DNA from: Hawksworthiomyces lignivorus | Taxonomy: Eukaryota; Ascomycota; Sordariomycetes; Ophiostomatales; Ophiostomataceae | Direction: 5' to 3' | Assembly: GCA_002917075.1 (NCBI GenBank) | Contig: NTMA01000004.1 | Location: forward strand, 620,001-684,000 | Length of the DNA: 64,000 bases | In this document: one piece after another, positions 1 to 11,017 of the stretch | How positions within the stretch are numbered: position 1 is the first letter of the stretch | Layout of the letters: every line of letters begins with the position of its first letter | Made by a program: the position numbers and the translations under genes | The notes under the pieces: generated by a model | Told to the model about the DNA's origin: nothing | Databases searched by the model: none | Seen by the model: only the letters and a program-made list of their open reading frames with translations

Positions 1-1003
1 GCTCGTGCTCCGTGAGGAACCGCGCGTTCATCTGGTTGTCCGGCATCAGCCACAGGAAGACGGCGCCGACGGCGGCCGTGAACAGGCCGATGACCAAGAA
101 CAGCAGCTGCCACGAGTGCAGCCCATGGGCGAGCGGGTGCTTCTCCGTGCCCACGGCGATGCCGTACGCCACGAAGCCGCCGATGATCTGGCCCCAGCCG
201 TTGAACGAGAACCAGATGCCGACCCGGGAGCCCTGCTCGCGCACCGTGTACCACTGGCTGGTGAAGAGGGCGAATCCGGGACTGACGGCCGCCTCAAACA
301 CGCCCAGGAAGAAGCGCACCGCCATGGCCGACGAGAAGCTCTCTACTGCCGCCATGCAGCAGAGCACCAGCCCCCACATGATGACGTTGGCCGCCGACCA
401 TTTGGCCAGCGGCAGCCGCTGCAGCAGCCGGTTGGTCGGCCACTCCCAGGCCAGGTAGCCAAAGTAGAACATGCTGGCGACCCAGGAGTAGTCCTGGCCG
501 GTGAGGTGGGCGTCGGTCTGCGTACGAGAGGAATGCCGTCAGGACAGGCGCAAATGAAGAGAAGATTGCTGACTGGAGATCGAACAAAAAAAAAAAAAGA
601 AAAAAGAAAAAGGTACCTTGAATCCCATAATCGACGCATACGAGACCGTCGTCTTGTCCAGGTAGTTGAGCCCGTACACGATGCAGAGCAGCGGCATCAT
701 GTTCCAGTCGATCTTGCGAAGCAGGCGTCGCTCCTCAGCTGGCGACATGACCGCGACCTCGCCGTGATGGGCCTGGAAGAACTGGAGCGCCTCATCGGCG
801 TCGTTGCTATCAGCGTGTGCAAGGGGAACGGCATGCTTCTCATTCTGGCGCCGCGTCTTTGCGTCAGATGTGTTGACGCTGCCGACGGCGGCATCGTCCT
901 CGGCCTTGGCAATATCGGAGTCAAAAGCCGGCGCGGCCTCTTTCGCATCAGCGGAAAGATCCGTCTTTTGCGCGACAGCCTCCTTTTCGGTGAACTCCGC
1001 CAT
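1..1003 (-). CDS. MFS transporter, allantoate permease (Dal5)-like, 5' part only
   Basis: Partial gene running off the left edge. The start ATG is at 1003. Exon 1 (1003-618, with the boundary base 617) encodes a long charged N-terminal cytoplasmic tail, then the first membrane segment containing MMPLLCIVYGLNYLDKTTVS, a segment typical of the anion:cation symporter branch of MFS that includes Dal5/Tna1-type permeases. An intron (616-518, GTACCT...ACGCAG, 99 nt) joins GFK to TDAHLTGQDYSW in frame. Exon 2 continues through about four further hydrophobic segments, including WYTVREQGSRVGIWFSFNGW, the conserved loop after TM4/5, to EHE at base 1. Family role: proton-coupled uptake of small organic anions such as allantoate, ureidosuccinate, nicotinate or peptides at the plasma membrane; the substrate cannot be read here. 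It diverges from the gene at 4568 across a long spacer. The family assignment is secure, the substrate is not. Confidence 0.88.
518..616 (-). other. Intron in the MFS transporter
   Basis: The donor GTACCT follows codon AAG, and the acceptor ends CGTACGCAG. Removal joins phase-0 codons and restores the conserved transporter sequence. The intron carries long purine/pyrimidine homopolymer runs (A-rich on the + strand at 586-611). Confidence 0.85.
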
Positions 1004-4000
1004 GACTGAAGTGGGATCGACAATGCGACAACAAGGTGTGAGAGGGGCCAATGAATCAATCTCTGGAGAGCGACAGGAAAAGAGAAGCCAAACAGTCTCG
1101 ATTCAAGTCGCAAGGCACTTAATGGAGCACAATAGATAGCACCGACAAAAAAAGGCATCTCTAGATTGGAGCAGATGAGTTAAATATGATAAATGCAACA
1201 TGCGAAAAGTGCATACCCGGTTACGACCGTGACAAGGAAGCAATGCTCCAGTCTCGAGATAGTGTATCAAGCTTCTGCCTGCCCAGAGCCTCCGCCATCG
1301 CCGGCATTGGTTAAATTATCCGAGCTGTGACTCGAGATAAACTCTACTAGCATCCTAGCAGCATGCCGATCACCAGTTTTCTTGTCTGCTTCTCCCCACA
1401 AGCAGGTTATCAAATGGGTGCATTCTGATAATGCGAGAGAATTCGCGCAAGTCCATTTCTCGTTCACAGCGTGGAGAAAGCTGCGACGCCACAGCATCAC
1501 AGTGCTGCAATCTGGACTTGGCTATTCATCCGGCTCTTTGCACATCATCCGTATTCCCAGAGACTCCTTTCTGGGTAACTTTCGCGCTCTGCACGGTCTG
1601 TCGGCAAAACTAGCGAATCGGCACCACCAGATGGAGAGACCGTAGTAGCAGAGGAGCAGAATCTGCACAGTAGCATCCCAACAGTGTCGTATTTTCTCAA
1701 GACGCGATACTATGATGAACTGACCGTTCCAAATGAAATGAAAATGCCTTATCTATGCAGGAACACAAGAAATGTATGTCTGCTATTTCTTGATTCTGCG
1801 ATGCGCATTTCCACGGTCGGAGATCTTTTCACCATAGACATGTTACTTGCCTGCCTGGAAAGAAAACGAGATGTTACTGAGAAGCGTAAACAAGGAAATT
1901 AGACTGCGGTTTTCCAAAGTAAGGGAGGCAAAGAAAAGATACGTATTATCATTAGATAGCATGTACATACTCATCTATCGCTTTTGCTGATCGACAGAGG
2001 AGAGGATCCAGGAATGAGTGGAAACCTGTCCCCAAAAGGAAGGAGGATAATATCAATGGGCAAATCAGTTTCTGATATCAGATACGATTGTTAATAATAA
2101 TAATAATAGCCATTTGCGCCTGTCTAGTCTGCTCTCAAATCTAGAGTAATACACAACCGAGAAAGCTTAAATTTTGCTGTGTGTTATCTCCCCAATCAAC
2201 GATGGTCAGGTTTTTCATAGTTCCAAAAGGCTGGAAGGAAACTTTGGATGTAATCTTAATCTTTAGAAGACGGATGACGCGACGACTCGGAAAAGAGAAC
2301 CAATACTTTTCTCTACCGAAGAGCTGGAGGGATAAACTAAAGGGAAGTGTGGCTGGCTCACGTCTGATACAACAAAGAAGCAGAAAACTTTAATCTCTTT
2401 CTGTGGGTGTTCATTAGGAGTTGGGAGCAGTTTAATGATGGCAGGGCGGCTTCGGATATGAGATAGTCTCGATGAGAGAGTCCCTAAAGAAGCCAGTGCA
2501 AGGCCTCCACAGCGGAGTTACAATGAGTGTACTGTCATGCTGTAGGATGATGCTTTGTAGATCACCCCCGTAGTAATGCCTTGGGAGAAACACAAAGAAG
2601 CAAATAAGCATGCAAACTAAATCTTGAGACTAATAAGAGGCAGATTAGCGCAGAAAGCTAAAAAGAGACGAGGCTCTGGCGAGATCTGTGAAACCACACA
2701 AGCAAAACGTAGCTGGGGAATATATGATATGTGGCACATGTCTTTGTTAAAGGACCCAAGAGTCGGAACCTTCCACCTTAGCGAGAGGCTGAGCTTTAGA
2801 AAACAGAGACAAAAGAACAAAATAGACAACAGCCCTGAAGCTTATTCAATGAAGCAAAAGCTGCTGTTATTGGATATTCCTAAGGGCCTCATATGTACTA
2901 ACGACTACTAGTTACAGGAGATTCAACCAATCACAGGTAGGTGAAAGACCGCCATCTCGTTCGATCTGGAGTCTCTTACGACGGAGATGCGCTGTGAAGG
3001 GCATCATCCAGCACAGCAAAAGCAAGCAGTTTGTGCTGCGAGTCCACCTACTACGGTATTCGACACAGAGACAAATATATGCTTATGCCATAATGGCCAC
3101 TTCGTTTTGTGGCTAATGTAAAACTTTCACCTGGAGCATCTGGTTCGCTCGCCCTCCTTACCTTTTCAGCCGCACGCCACACCTCCGAACAAGGGCATCG
3201 GCGTTGAGTCTTGGCATTTAACACAGCTCTTGTTGGTCGATGTCTCTGAAACATGAGGAGACAAGTGCCTCCCGTCTAGCAATCCACTAATACCGTCTAC
3301 CATCTGCTCTTTCAGACAAAGCGTCTGCAGTGTTTGCTCCATGCAGAGTCAGATCAGGCCGCGGCCCCAGCGGGTGGCCAGTGTGCTTTCTTTCCCACAG
3401 CAGCTTGTAACGTGGCAGACCGAACTGTCAAAAAGTACTTGACCGCATCTCTTGGCAGTTATTGCGGCTTAGCAGCTCGAGAAAAAGGCCACCGCAAACT
3501 GCCTCTTTTTTTTGCTGGCCAAGCCCGTCCTCTCTGTCAAGCGCAGATCTGGACCTCACGATCGCTGATTCAGGCAACAATTTTCTGAGATGGCGTCTTC
3601 GGACTCAATAGTACTATTGAAGCCAAGAAATATATGTATAAGCAGCATATCAGCCTTCTTTATGATCTCTGGGGGTTTTCCGTTCGATGTGTACGTACAC
3701 TAAGAGTGTCCTGACCACACCTGCAGAGAGAGGCTTCAGGGCTGAGCAAAAAAACTGATCTTGCCAACGCGTGTTTGCTGATTCACACCCATTCCTCTGC
3801 TTAGGTCTCATATCAGTAGGTATCGTGATATAGAACATTCATTGGTCTGCTCCCTTGAGGATGCAAAAAGGGCTAGGCAGAATTTTATTCGGGCCACTGA
3901 AACTGCATGAGGCTTTGCAAGCCACCCAGCTCTATTTTCGTCCCTTTCTCCTGCTTTCGGTCTCCCTCTCCACCACTGCTATGTAACTTTTGATTCCGAC

Positions 4001-4567
4001 GTCTTGGGCCCAGCCACTCGTGTGAAGTGGTACTGTGGTCATCAGTCTCCCGGTTGAAAAAAAAGGAAAGCAGCTTAATAGGAATAGACACTGCTAATGT
4101 CGTTTCAAAGTTCAACATTAGGGTCTTGTTAATTTTGTGCTATTAATACCCTGTACTTCTCAGTTGGGACACCTTTGCGTGTATAGGGTCGAAGAAATAG
4201 CAAATGGGCTTTTGATCGAGGCATGGTCTTGTTTTCTGCCTGCGGTAGAGGACCATCATTCTATTCGCTAGCCGTGAGACACCATATTGGTCTTTTTGTT
4301 TAAGGCTTCTCTTTTGCCTTGCCTTTTTTGCTATATCTACAATTTCATCCCCCTTACTTTTGCAATAGTGCACTCTGATCACAAAGTGTATGTTGCATAT
4401 CTATCACGGTTAGATCTGTGCTTGCACCCGATATGCCATGACACAAGCATTTTACCCTTATGCACGGCCAGCTTCAGCTTGGAAACAACAAACGTACAGC
4501 ACAACAAGAAATACGTACTAGGTTACAGTAAGAGCCAGATAGCCGGAGACCGGCGAACAAGCCCAAC
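1004..4567. other. 3.6 kb divergent intergenic region, no gene seen
   Basis: This lies between the MFS gene (reading left) and the DUF3433 gene (reading right). Open frames are all under about 95 codons until the 5' leader of the next gene, and they lack fungal codon bias or recognisable motifs. Visible elements are a TAA microsatellite at about 2092-2107, a 12-bp palindrome at 2071-2082 (TCTGATATCAGA), and a CCAAT box in CCAATCAC near 2928. It is probably the shared regulatory region of the two flanking membrane-protein genes, but nothing specific can be assigned. Confidence 0.6.
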
Positions 4568-7500
4568 ATGCACCAACCCGGGACTGGAGCGGGCGCTACC
4601 GCTTTCCGAGGCAGCGCCGCTTACCAGTACAACCCTCAGGCCATGGAAGATATTGATGAGGTCCGCGAAGACATTGACACGGGCAAGCGGCACCGGCCTC
4701 TCCCTGTGCCAAACAACAACTACCGGCCGACACCTCTGCGATGGCCATTTCTGATCACGCAGATGGTGCTGCTCATGGGCGCCGTAGCCATCATCATCTA
4801 TGCCCATGTGGCGATGCCCAACTCGCAGAACTCAGCGACTATCAAGCCAGCGAAGCTTCGAATGAGGAGAGAAATTATTAGCGAACTCACGAAGCCGCTT
4901 GCTCCCTGGGACGACGTGGGCCGACGAGCTCTCAATGAAAGCGTCAGCGCCGTGTCATCACCTCCAGCAGCTGAGACAACACCAACTGTCGTAGTCTCTT
5001 CAACGGCAGCAAATTCTCAGACGGCAACGACTACATCTCCCGGCAGCTCAAGGACACCAGTGGATGACTCGGGGCTGACAACAACTGCATCCACGGAGAC
5101 ATCGCGAACACCTGTAGACGGCTCAGGTTCAACAACTATGTCTCCCGAGCGGTCACAAACGCCTGTTGACGACTCTGGACTGACAACAACTCCGACTTCC
5201 AGGACAAAGGACGCAGATGTCTCGGGATTCACAACAATACCAAGGCCTTCTACAACCACAGCCTCGACGTCGACCTCGACTCCAAGTACGCATCCCACAC
5301 CGTCTCAAGGGTCAACAACGGCGGATCATTCTAGCACGACAACTTCAACCCCGTCACTTTTATCTACAAGATCCACCAAAACAACTCGAACTACCGATTC
5401 GACATCGTATTCGCAAACGACAACACCAACAGCCACGCCAACAAGCACTACGAGAAGCACAACCAGCTCCGGCACAACTACTCATCCTGGTGGCACTACT
5501 CAAACGAAGTCTACTGGATCAACCACGACGACTATCAACGCTTTGCATGGAACCCTGATCCTCCATGGTACACCCACCACTGGCACAACATCCACCTCCA
5601 CGACTGGGAACATTTTTAAGCCCACTATGATTGTTAACCGCCCCCCCCCTCACAACCATATCAACTTCGACTTCTGGATCGCTCAAGATCTTGGTCTACA
5701 TCTCAGAGACACCCCACACAGTGACGCCAACAAGCACCATCACGACAGTGTCAACATTCGTTACGACCCACAATACGACTACTGTCGTGACAGAAACGTC
5801 ATCTGCGAGTTACAGTGCGACGACAAAGGTTCGCACATCAGTTGTCGTGTCCAGCTCGACGAGCACAGTCTCTTCCGCCACGGCTACGGTCACTTATATG
5901 CCCTCTGGAGAGTCAAGCGAGGGAGTCAGCTACTCGGGAAGCGGTATAGAATCGACGCTCTACAGCATGAGCGAGTCAGTTGGTGAAGTGTCGTACACGA
6001 CCACATGGACTGAAACTGAAAAAACGCCGCATTTCGTGCCGACGACGGTGGCCGTGACGCTCACCTCGGAGGTGACGGAGCCGGTCACAACCACGGCGGT
6101 GATCACGACAACAGGGGATCCATACGTGACATATGGCCCGGTCACCATTACATCGTCATATACGGTGAATGGTGGACAAGGCGGAGGAGACGTAACGCCC
6201 GTTCAAGCTCCGCCAGTCACCGAAGTGATCACGACCGTGGCCGGCGGCGGTGTGCAGACGATTGTGCAGACGGGCGCGCCAGAAACGCACGTGCAGGTTG
6301 TAGGCGGCGGCGTGGAGACGACAGTGATAGCAGGCGCCGTGCAGACCATTGTGTCCCAGGTGGGCGGGACGCCTACAGCAGTCGTGGTCGTAGTGACACC
6401 GACGGCTGTTGCCGAGAACTCGAACGGAGACAACAGCAATGGCAGCGGCAACGGCAACGGCGGAGGCGGCAACAATAACAACAAAGTCGTTGTGCCCCAG
6501 CTGTCGACGATCGGTGGTTCGCCTGTCACCGTTGTGAATGCCGTGTATCAGACGATTGTCACTACAGCACCAGACGGGGCCCCCTTCACGGAGGTGGTGC
6601 CGACGATGGTAACGTCCGTGCAGAATGTTGGGGAGACAGTCATGACTGTGGGCATGGTCACCGTCGATGCCACGGGAGGAAATGGCGGCGGCGGCGGCGT
6701 GACGGCGTATGCGCCTATCAGCTTTACCGAAGTGTCCACAATCGGTGGTACCTTGACGACCATGGTCATCACTCCCAGCCCGTACCAGTACGTCACGGTC
6801 GTCGACGGGACCTCGAGGACGGTGTGGACCACGCCGGCGCCGACGACCATCACGACGAATATCGGCGGCACGCCAACTACGATTGTCGTGGTCACCACGC
6901 CCACGGGAACCGGGCCCATCACATTCACGGTTGAGGGCAGCTCGACGACGGTGGGCGGCTCGCTGGTCACGATCGTCCGGACGGGCGAGCCTGTCACGCT
7001 CGTGACGTCGATTTCGGGCCACTTGACGACGCTTGTCTCGACGCCGTCGCCGACCACGCTGACGTCGACACGGCCGAAGACGACCCTCTTGTCGACGATT
7101 GTCTCGACGCCAGTGCCGACATCGACGGCCGGCGCCACGGCGCAGCCCACCGTCATCCTCACTACGCAAGTGTACAACCTGCAGCCGAGCCATTATTTCA
7201 TTGCCACGTTCCTGCCGACCTTTGTTGCGGTGATGCTGTCGCTGCCGCTGCGCGTCATCGACCTGAACGCCAAGATGTACCAGCCGTTCCACTCGCTGAC
7301 ACGGCCCGGCGGCGCCAGCGGCGCCGAGTCGCTGACGCTGGAGTTTACGGGCTTCATCGGCGGCCTCACGGCGCCAATCTCGGCGGCGTGGTCGCAGGGC
7401 GAGCCGGTGCCGCTGCTGACGACGATCCTGATGTGGCTCTCGTCGCTGCTGGCGCCGCTGGCCACGGAGGCGCTGGGCCTCAAGATCCACGGCAACTGCA

Positions 7501-8926
7501 GCATTATAGACAAGAGCGGATGCGGGACGTCGCTGGGCGTGTCGGTGGCACCGGCGTTCACCCTGGTGGCGGTGCTTCTGCTGATGACGGGCCTGCTGGC
7601 GGCGCTGTTTGTGCTGCTGCGGCGGTGGGACACGGGCGTGCGGGCCAACCCGTGGAACCTGGCGGGCATCGCAGCGCTGACGGCGTGCCCCGACCTGCGG
7701 GTGCGCACGACAAGCGAGCGGCGCATGCGCCGGGCCATGGCGGACCGCCAGTACACGTTTGGGTTCTACGAGACGGCCAGCGGGCACGAGGAGTATGGCA
7801 TCGTACCGGTGGACGACGACCACGCAGAGGCCAGCTGGGGCCTGCAGCGGCGGAGCGGCGTGGGCCGCGGCGACGACCGCAACGGCGACGGTGGCCACGG
7901 CGACAGCGACAACGACGACGACGACGATTACAGCCTGGGCGGCAGCGCTGGAAGCCGCGACGACCGCGCCAGCACGCAGCCTCGGGGTCAGCCGTTCCTG
8001 GCCCTGACGGTGGGCTACCGCGTCTTCTTCATGCTCTTCCTGGCGGCGCTGCTGACGCTGGTGCTGTACTACCACATCTCGGCGACGGGCGCGGGCTCGG
8101 CCAGCCCGACGACGACCAAGTTTGGCTACTTTGTGGTGACCAACAGCTTCGGCGTGCGCTTCGTCGTGGTGGCGCTGGGCGTGGCCGTGACGCTGTGCTG
8201 GTCGGCCATGTTCCTGAGCGTGGCCGTGGTGGCGCCGTTCATGGCCATGGCGTCGGCGGGGCGGCCGCAGCCGCCAGACCGGTCGATCCTGGTGTCGCGG
8301 CCGACCAACGAGTTCTCGGGTCTGTGGACGGCCATCAAGTTCGGCCTGGCCCGCACGCACGGCAACGGCGGCCGCCAGCCGGCGTACTACCTGGGCGCGG
8401 TGTCGCTCATGACGCTGCTGTCCGAGTTTTTGCCCGTGCTGCTGGCCAACGTCCCCTACAACATCACGGAGACGCAGATCGCGTCCATTGTGTGCTCGCG
8501 CCTCGTCATCGCCATTCTCGTGCTCATGCTGGCCACGGTGCTGGCGTCCTTCTTTTTCGTGCGCTGGCCTGCGCTGCCGGCCGACCCGCGCACCATCGCC
8601 GGCGCCATGTACTACGTCACCGACTCGCACGTGCTGCCGGCCGCCCTCGAGGGCGTCGCCCTCATGGGCCCCGCCGACAAGGACGCCCACGTGCGCCAGC
8701 TGGGACGCCGCTACTACTATGGCGACATTGTTGGCCGCTCCGGCCGCCGCCGCCTGGCTGTGGACGCCGACGTGTCGCTGCAGGACCCGGCCATGGACGA
8801 GATGGTCAGCGCGAGCGACGCCTACGGCAGCGGCGGACAGCACCCCTTCCAGACGGCCCCCGGTGTGGGCACGACGGCCTACAAGGGCGGCTCCTTCTAT
8901 GTTTACCAGCAGGAATACCAGAGGCA

Positions 8927-8957
<31 letters not shown>

Positions 8958-9080
8958 TCGTATGAGGCGTATTCACAGCAGCGGCAGCTACAGCCCACGC
9001 TGCCCGTTCCGCCGCCGCCGCAGCGACCATACCGGGATCCGCATGATGAGGACGACGACGTCGGGTCGTCTATGATCTGA
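4568..9080 (+). CDS. Thr-rich DUF3433-type fungal membrane protein; frame change near 5640
   Basis: The start ATG at 4568 encodes a cytoplasmic N-terminus, a membrane segment at about residues 61-82 (after RPTPLRWPF), then a Ser/Thr-rich region with SRTPVDDSGLTTT-like repeats, probably extracellular and O-glycosylated. At a run of nine C (5641-5649) the Thr-rich reading moves from one frame to the next. Downstream (to 9080) come repeated GGTxTTxVxTP units (about 6180-7160), then two multi-spanning blocks (about 7190-7780 and 7985-8800) of the type found in DUF3433 proteins, and a poly-Gln tail. The join could be a one-base excess in the C run, or an intron 5568-5706 (139 nt, GTACAC...CTCAG), which also restores frame. 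Family members are large surface or membrane proteins of unknown function. Both halves together make the expected architecture, so I treat it as one gene. Confidence 0.75.
5641..5649 (+). repeat. C9 homopolymer at a coding frame change
   Basis: Nine C follow G5640. Upstream, the Thr/Ser-rich frame is the one beginning at 4568. Downstream, the Thr/Ser-rich frame is offset by +1, and continuing in the original frame gives a His/Asp/Arg-rich shadow that stops at 5986. Removing one base here would keep the protein in frame. Confidence 0.8.
8924..8958 (+). repeat. CAG/CAA repeat encoding poly-Gln
   Basis: A mixed CAG then CAA triplet run near the C-terminus of the DUF3433 protein encodes about eleven consecutive Gln, followed by a further Gln-rich stretch (SQQRQLQP). 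The interrupted CAG/CAA pattern is a typical polymorphic coding microsatellite in fungi. Confidence 0.85.
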
Positions 9081-9882
9081 GGACAGGCGAATTCGACACG
9101 AAATGATGTAATTGTACGGCCAGCTCGATTCATGTCTGGTTTTAATTGGGTTTCTTCTGGCATTTTGCATGTGGGATAGTAAGGGTACAATGGATTTTGC
9201 AAACATAAACCAACGGGTATATCATCGGGAAACGTTCAGCAAGCGCGCATCATCAACGTGGGCATTTTGTATTTCGACTTTCGCTTTTCACTTAAACTCG
9301 ATTCTGAGGTTTAGATAGGTACAACTAGGGGCCCATAGTGTTTTCGATGTAATTTTCACTTCAAGTATTTAGTTGAATTGTATACAGGCTTACACAACCA
9401 GTCACTTTCTGCATCCACCTTGATTCATGTTGTCATGTTGTCGTCGGCATCTTACAGCCCTCTCGGTAGATATCCGGCTGATCACCGAGAGTGGGGCGAG
9501 CTAGCTCCGGATTTCCCGGCGCTTCGGCACCTTTAGAGCTCTTTACAGCGCATTTTAGTATTTCCAGCGAAGGATGCAGGGCTCAACTTGTATCAGTAAT
9601 CAGGCTCTCAGGGAACAACATGCTGCCCGTTACTAATTGGCACCTCGACAAACCATCTGGCAGCATCTTTTGACGTCATGCCGCACTGCCAAGCATAGCG
9701 TGATTTCAACGGTTTTTCACGGATAGCTTTTCCTATATATATATCGTGCAAAGTGAGGCCTACTGCTAAGTGAATGAAAAGTATCAGATAATATATGTCC
9801 CAAGCTAGTTTGCGTCTTTGAAACAACAATAGAGTTTTTTCTTTTAGACAATTCCAAAAAATACAATAAATCCACAAAAGCC
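9081..9882. other. 0.8 kb tandem spacer
   Basis: AT-richer than the flanking genes, with no open frame over about 90 codons. It must hold the 3' UTR of the DUF3433 gene and the promoter of the downstream SDR. A TATATATAT run at about 9734-9743, about 150 bp before the SDR start, is a possible TATA-like element. Confidence 0.5.
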
Positions 9883-10692
9883 ATGTCTTCGCATCACGTC
9901 CTCCTTCTCGGCGGCCACGGCAAGATTGCCCTACTACTAACGCCGCTGCTGCTGAAGCGAGGCTGGTCGGTCACGAGCGTCATCCGCAACCCCGACCAGG
10001 TGGCCGACATCGAGGCGCTGGCCAATGCGAGCAGCAAGAGCCGCCTCAACGTGCTGGTGGACAGCATTGAAGACGTGCACAGCACCAGCGACGCGCGGGC
10101 GCTGCTGGACCGCGTCAAGGCGGACTACGTCGTGTGGAGCGCCGGCGCCGGCGGCAAGGGCGGCCCGTCGCGCACGCTGGCCATTGACCGCGACGCGGCG
10201 ACGCACTTTATCGAGGCGGCGGCGGCCACGGGCGGCAGCGCCAACCCGGTCACGCGCTTCCTGCTCGTGTCGTACTCGACCGCCCGCCGCGCCAAGGCGC
10301 CCTGGTGGGACGACGCCAGCTGGGCGGGCGCCCAGGAGGTCAACCGCACCAGCCTGGCCACGTACTACGAGGCCAAAATCGCCGCCGACGAGATGCTGTT
10401 CCGGGCCGGCAAGGCCCAGGCGCACCGCGGCTTCGCCGCCATCGACCTGCGCCCAGGCCTGTTGACCACGGCGCCCGCCGGCCCCGTGGAGCTGGGCCGG
10501 GTGGCCAGCGCGCGTGGAGCCACGAGCCGCGCCACCGTGGCCGTCGTAGCCGACCTGCTGCTTGCGCATCCAGACACCAAGTCTGCGTGGGTGGACCTCT
10601 ATGACGGCCAGGAGGATGCCGCCGCCGCTGTTGACCGCGTGGTGCGGGAGGGCGTCGACGCCGTGGAGGGCGAACCAGTCACGCAGGAGTAG
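9883..10692 (+). CDS. Atypical short-chain dehydrogenase / NAD(P)-binding protein
   Basis: A single-exon protein of 269 aa. The N-terminus HHVLLLGGHGKIALLLTPLL carries the GGxGxxA-type dinucleotide-binding loop (residues about 9-15) of atypical SDRs (NmrA/YwnB-like, SDR_a5 group). RNPDQ follows the second strand, where cofactor phosphate is often read. A conserved Tyr-x-x-x-Lys occurs in TYYEAKIAADEML, and LRPGLLT is the usual post-catalytic strand. The length fits the compact atypical SDRs without a long substrate domain. The role is probably oxidoreductase or redox-sensing NAD(P) binding in the cytosol; the substrate is unknown. The gene is very GC-rich and faces the amidoligase gene convergently across 325 bp. 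Confidence 0.82.
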   Translation: MSSHHVLLLGGHGKIALLLTPLLLKRGWSVTSVIRNPDQVADIEALANASSKSRLNVLVDSIEDVHSTSDARALLDRVKADYVVWSAGAGGKGGPSRTLAIDRDAATHFIEAAAATGGSANPVTRFLLVSYSTARRAKAPWWDDASWAGAQEVNRTSLATYYEAKIAADEMLFRAGKAQAHRGFAAIDLRPGLLTTAPAGPVELGRVASARGATSRATVAVVADLLLAHPDTKSAWVDLYDGQEDAAAAVDRVVREGVDAVEGEPVTQE

Positions 10693-11017
10693 TGATAGCA
10701 CATTTTGAGCGTCTCAGCAAATTGTTCACATTAGCATGTTTGTTTTCGGGAAGGATTGGCAAAGGTGTTTTGGCTTGGTTGTCGTTTGTATTTGTCTCTA
10801 ATCATTGGAAAAAGGGAAATTAAAAATGTCGAGCAAACGCTTCCATACGATTTTTTTTTTTTTTTTTACGATTCTGGTGATACTATGCTTACGATATTTA
10901 CTTACAGTCTGTGCCTACTTGAGTACGATCTACGCTCTGAACAAGAATATAATGGAGAAAAGGAGATAAAAGAAAGTGAAGCACTTACCAAAAGTTCTCA
11001 AGGACGCAGCTGAAGAG
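10693..11017. other. Convergent 3' spacer
   Basis: 325 bp between the stop codons of the SDR and the amidoligase-like gene, AT-rich, with a T17 run at 10851-10867. It presumably holds the two 3' UTRs. No gene was seen. Confidence 0.6.

Noticed and set aside
6156..8951. 931-codon open frame on the minus strand opposite the DUF3433 gene
   Set aside because: Arg/His/Gly-rich composition and exact overlap with a strongly supported gene on the other strand; a GC-rich antisense shadow.
7388..8965. 525-codon plus-strand frame inside the DUF3433 gene
   Set aside because: Arg/Ala/Gly/Pro-rich out-of-frame reading of the membrane-domain region; no hydrophobic pattern or motif.
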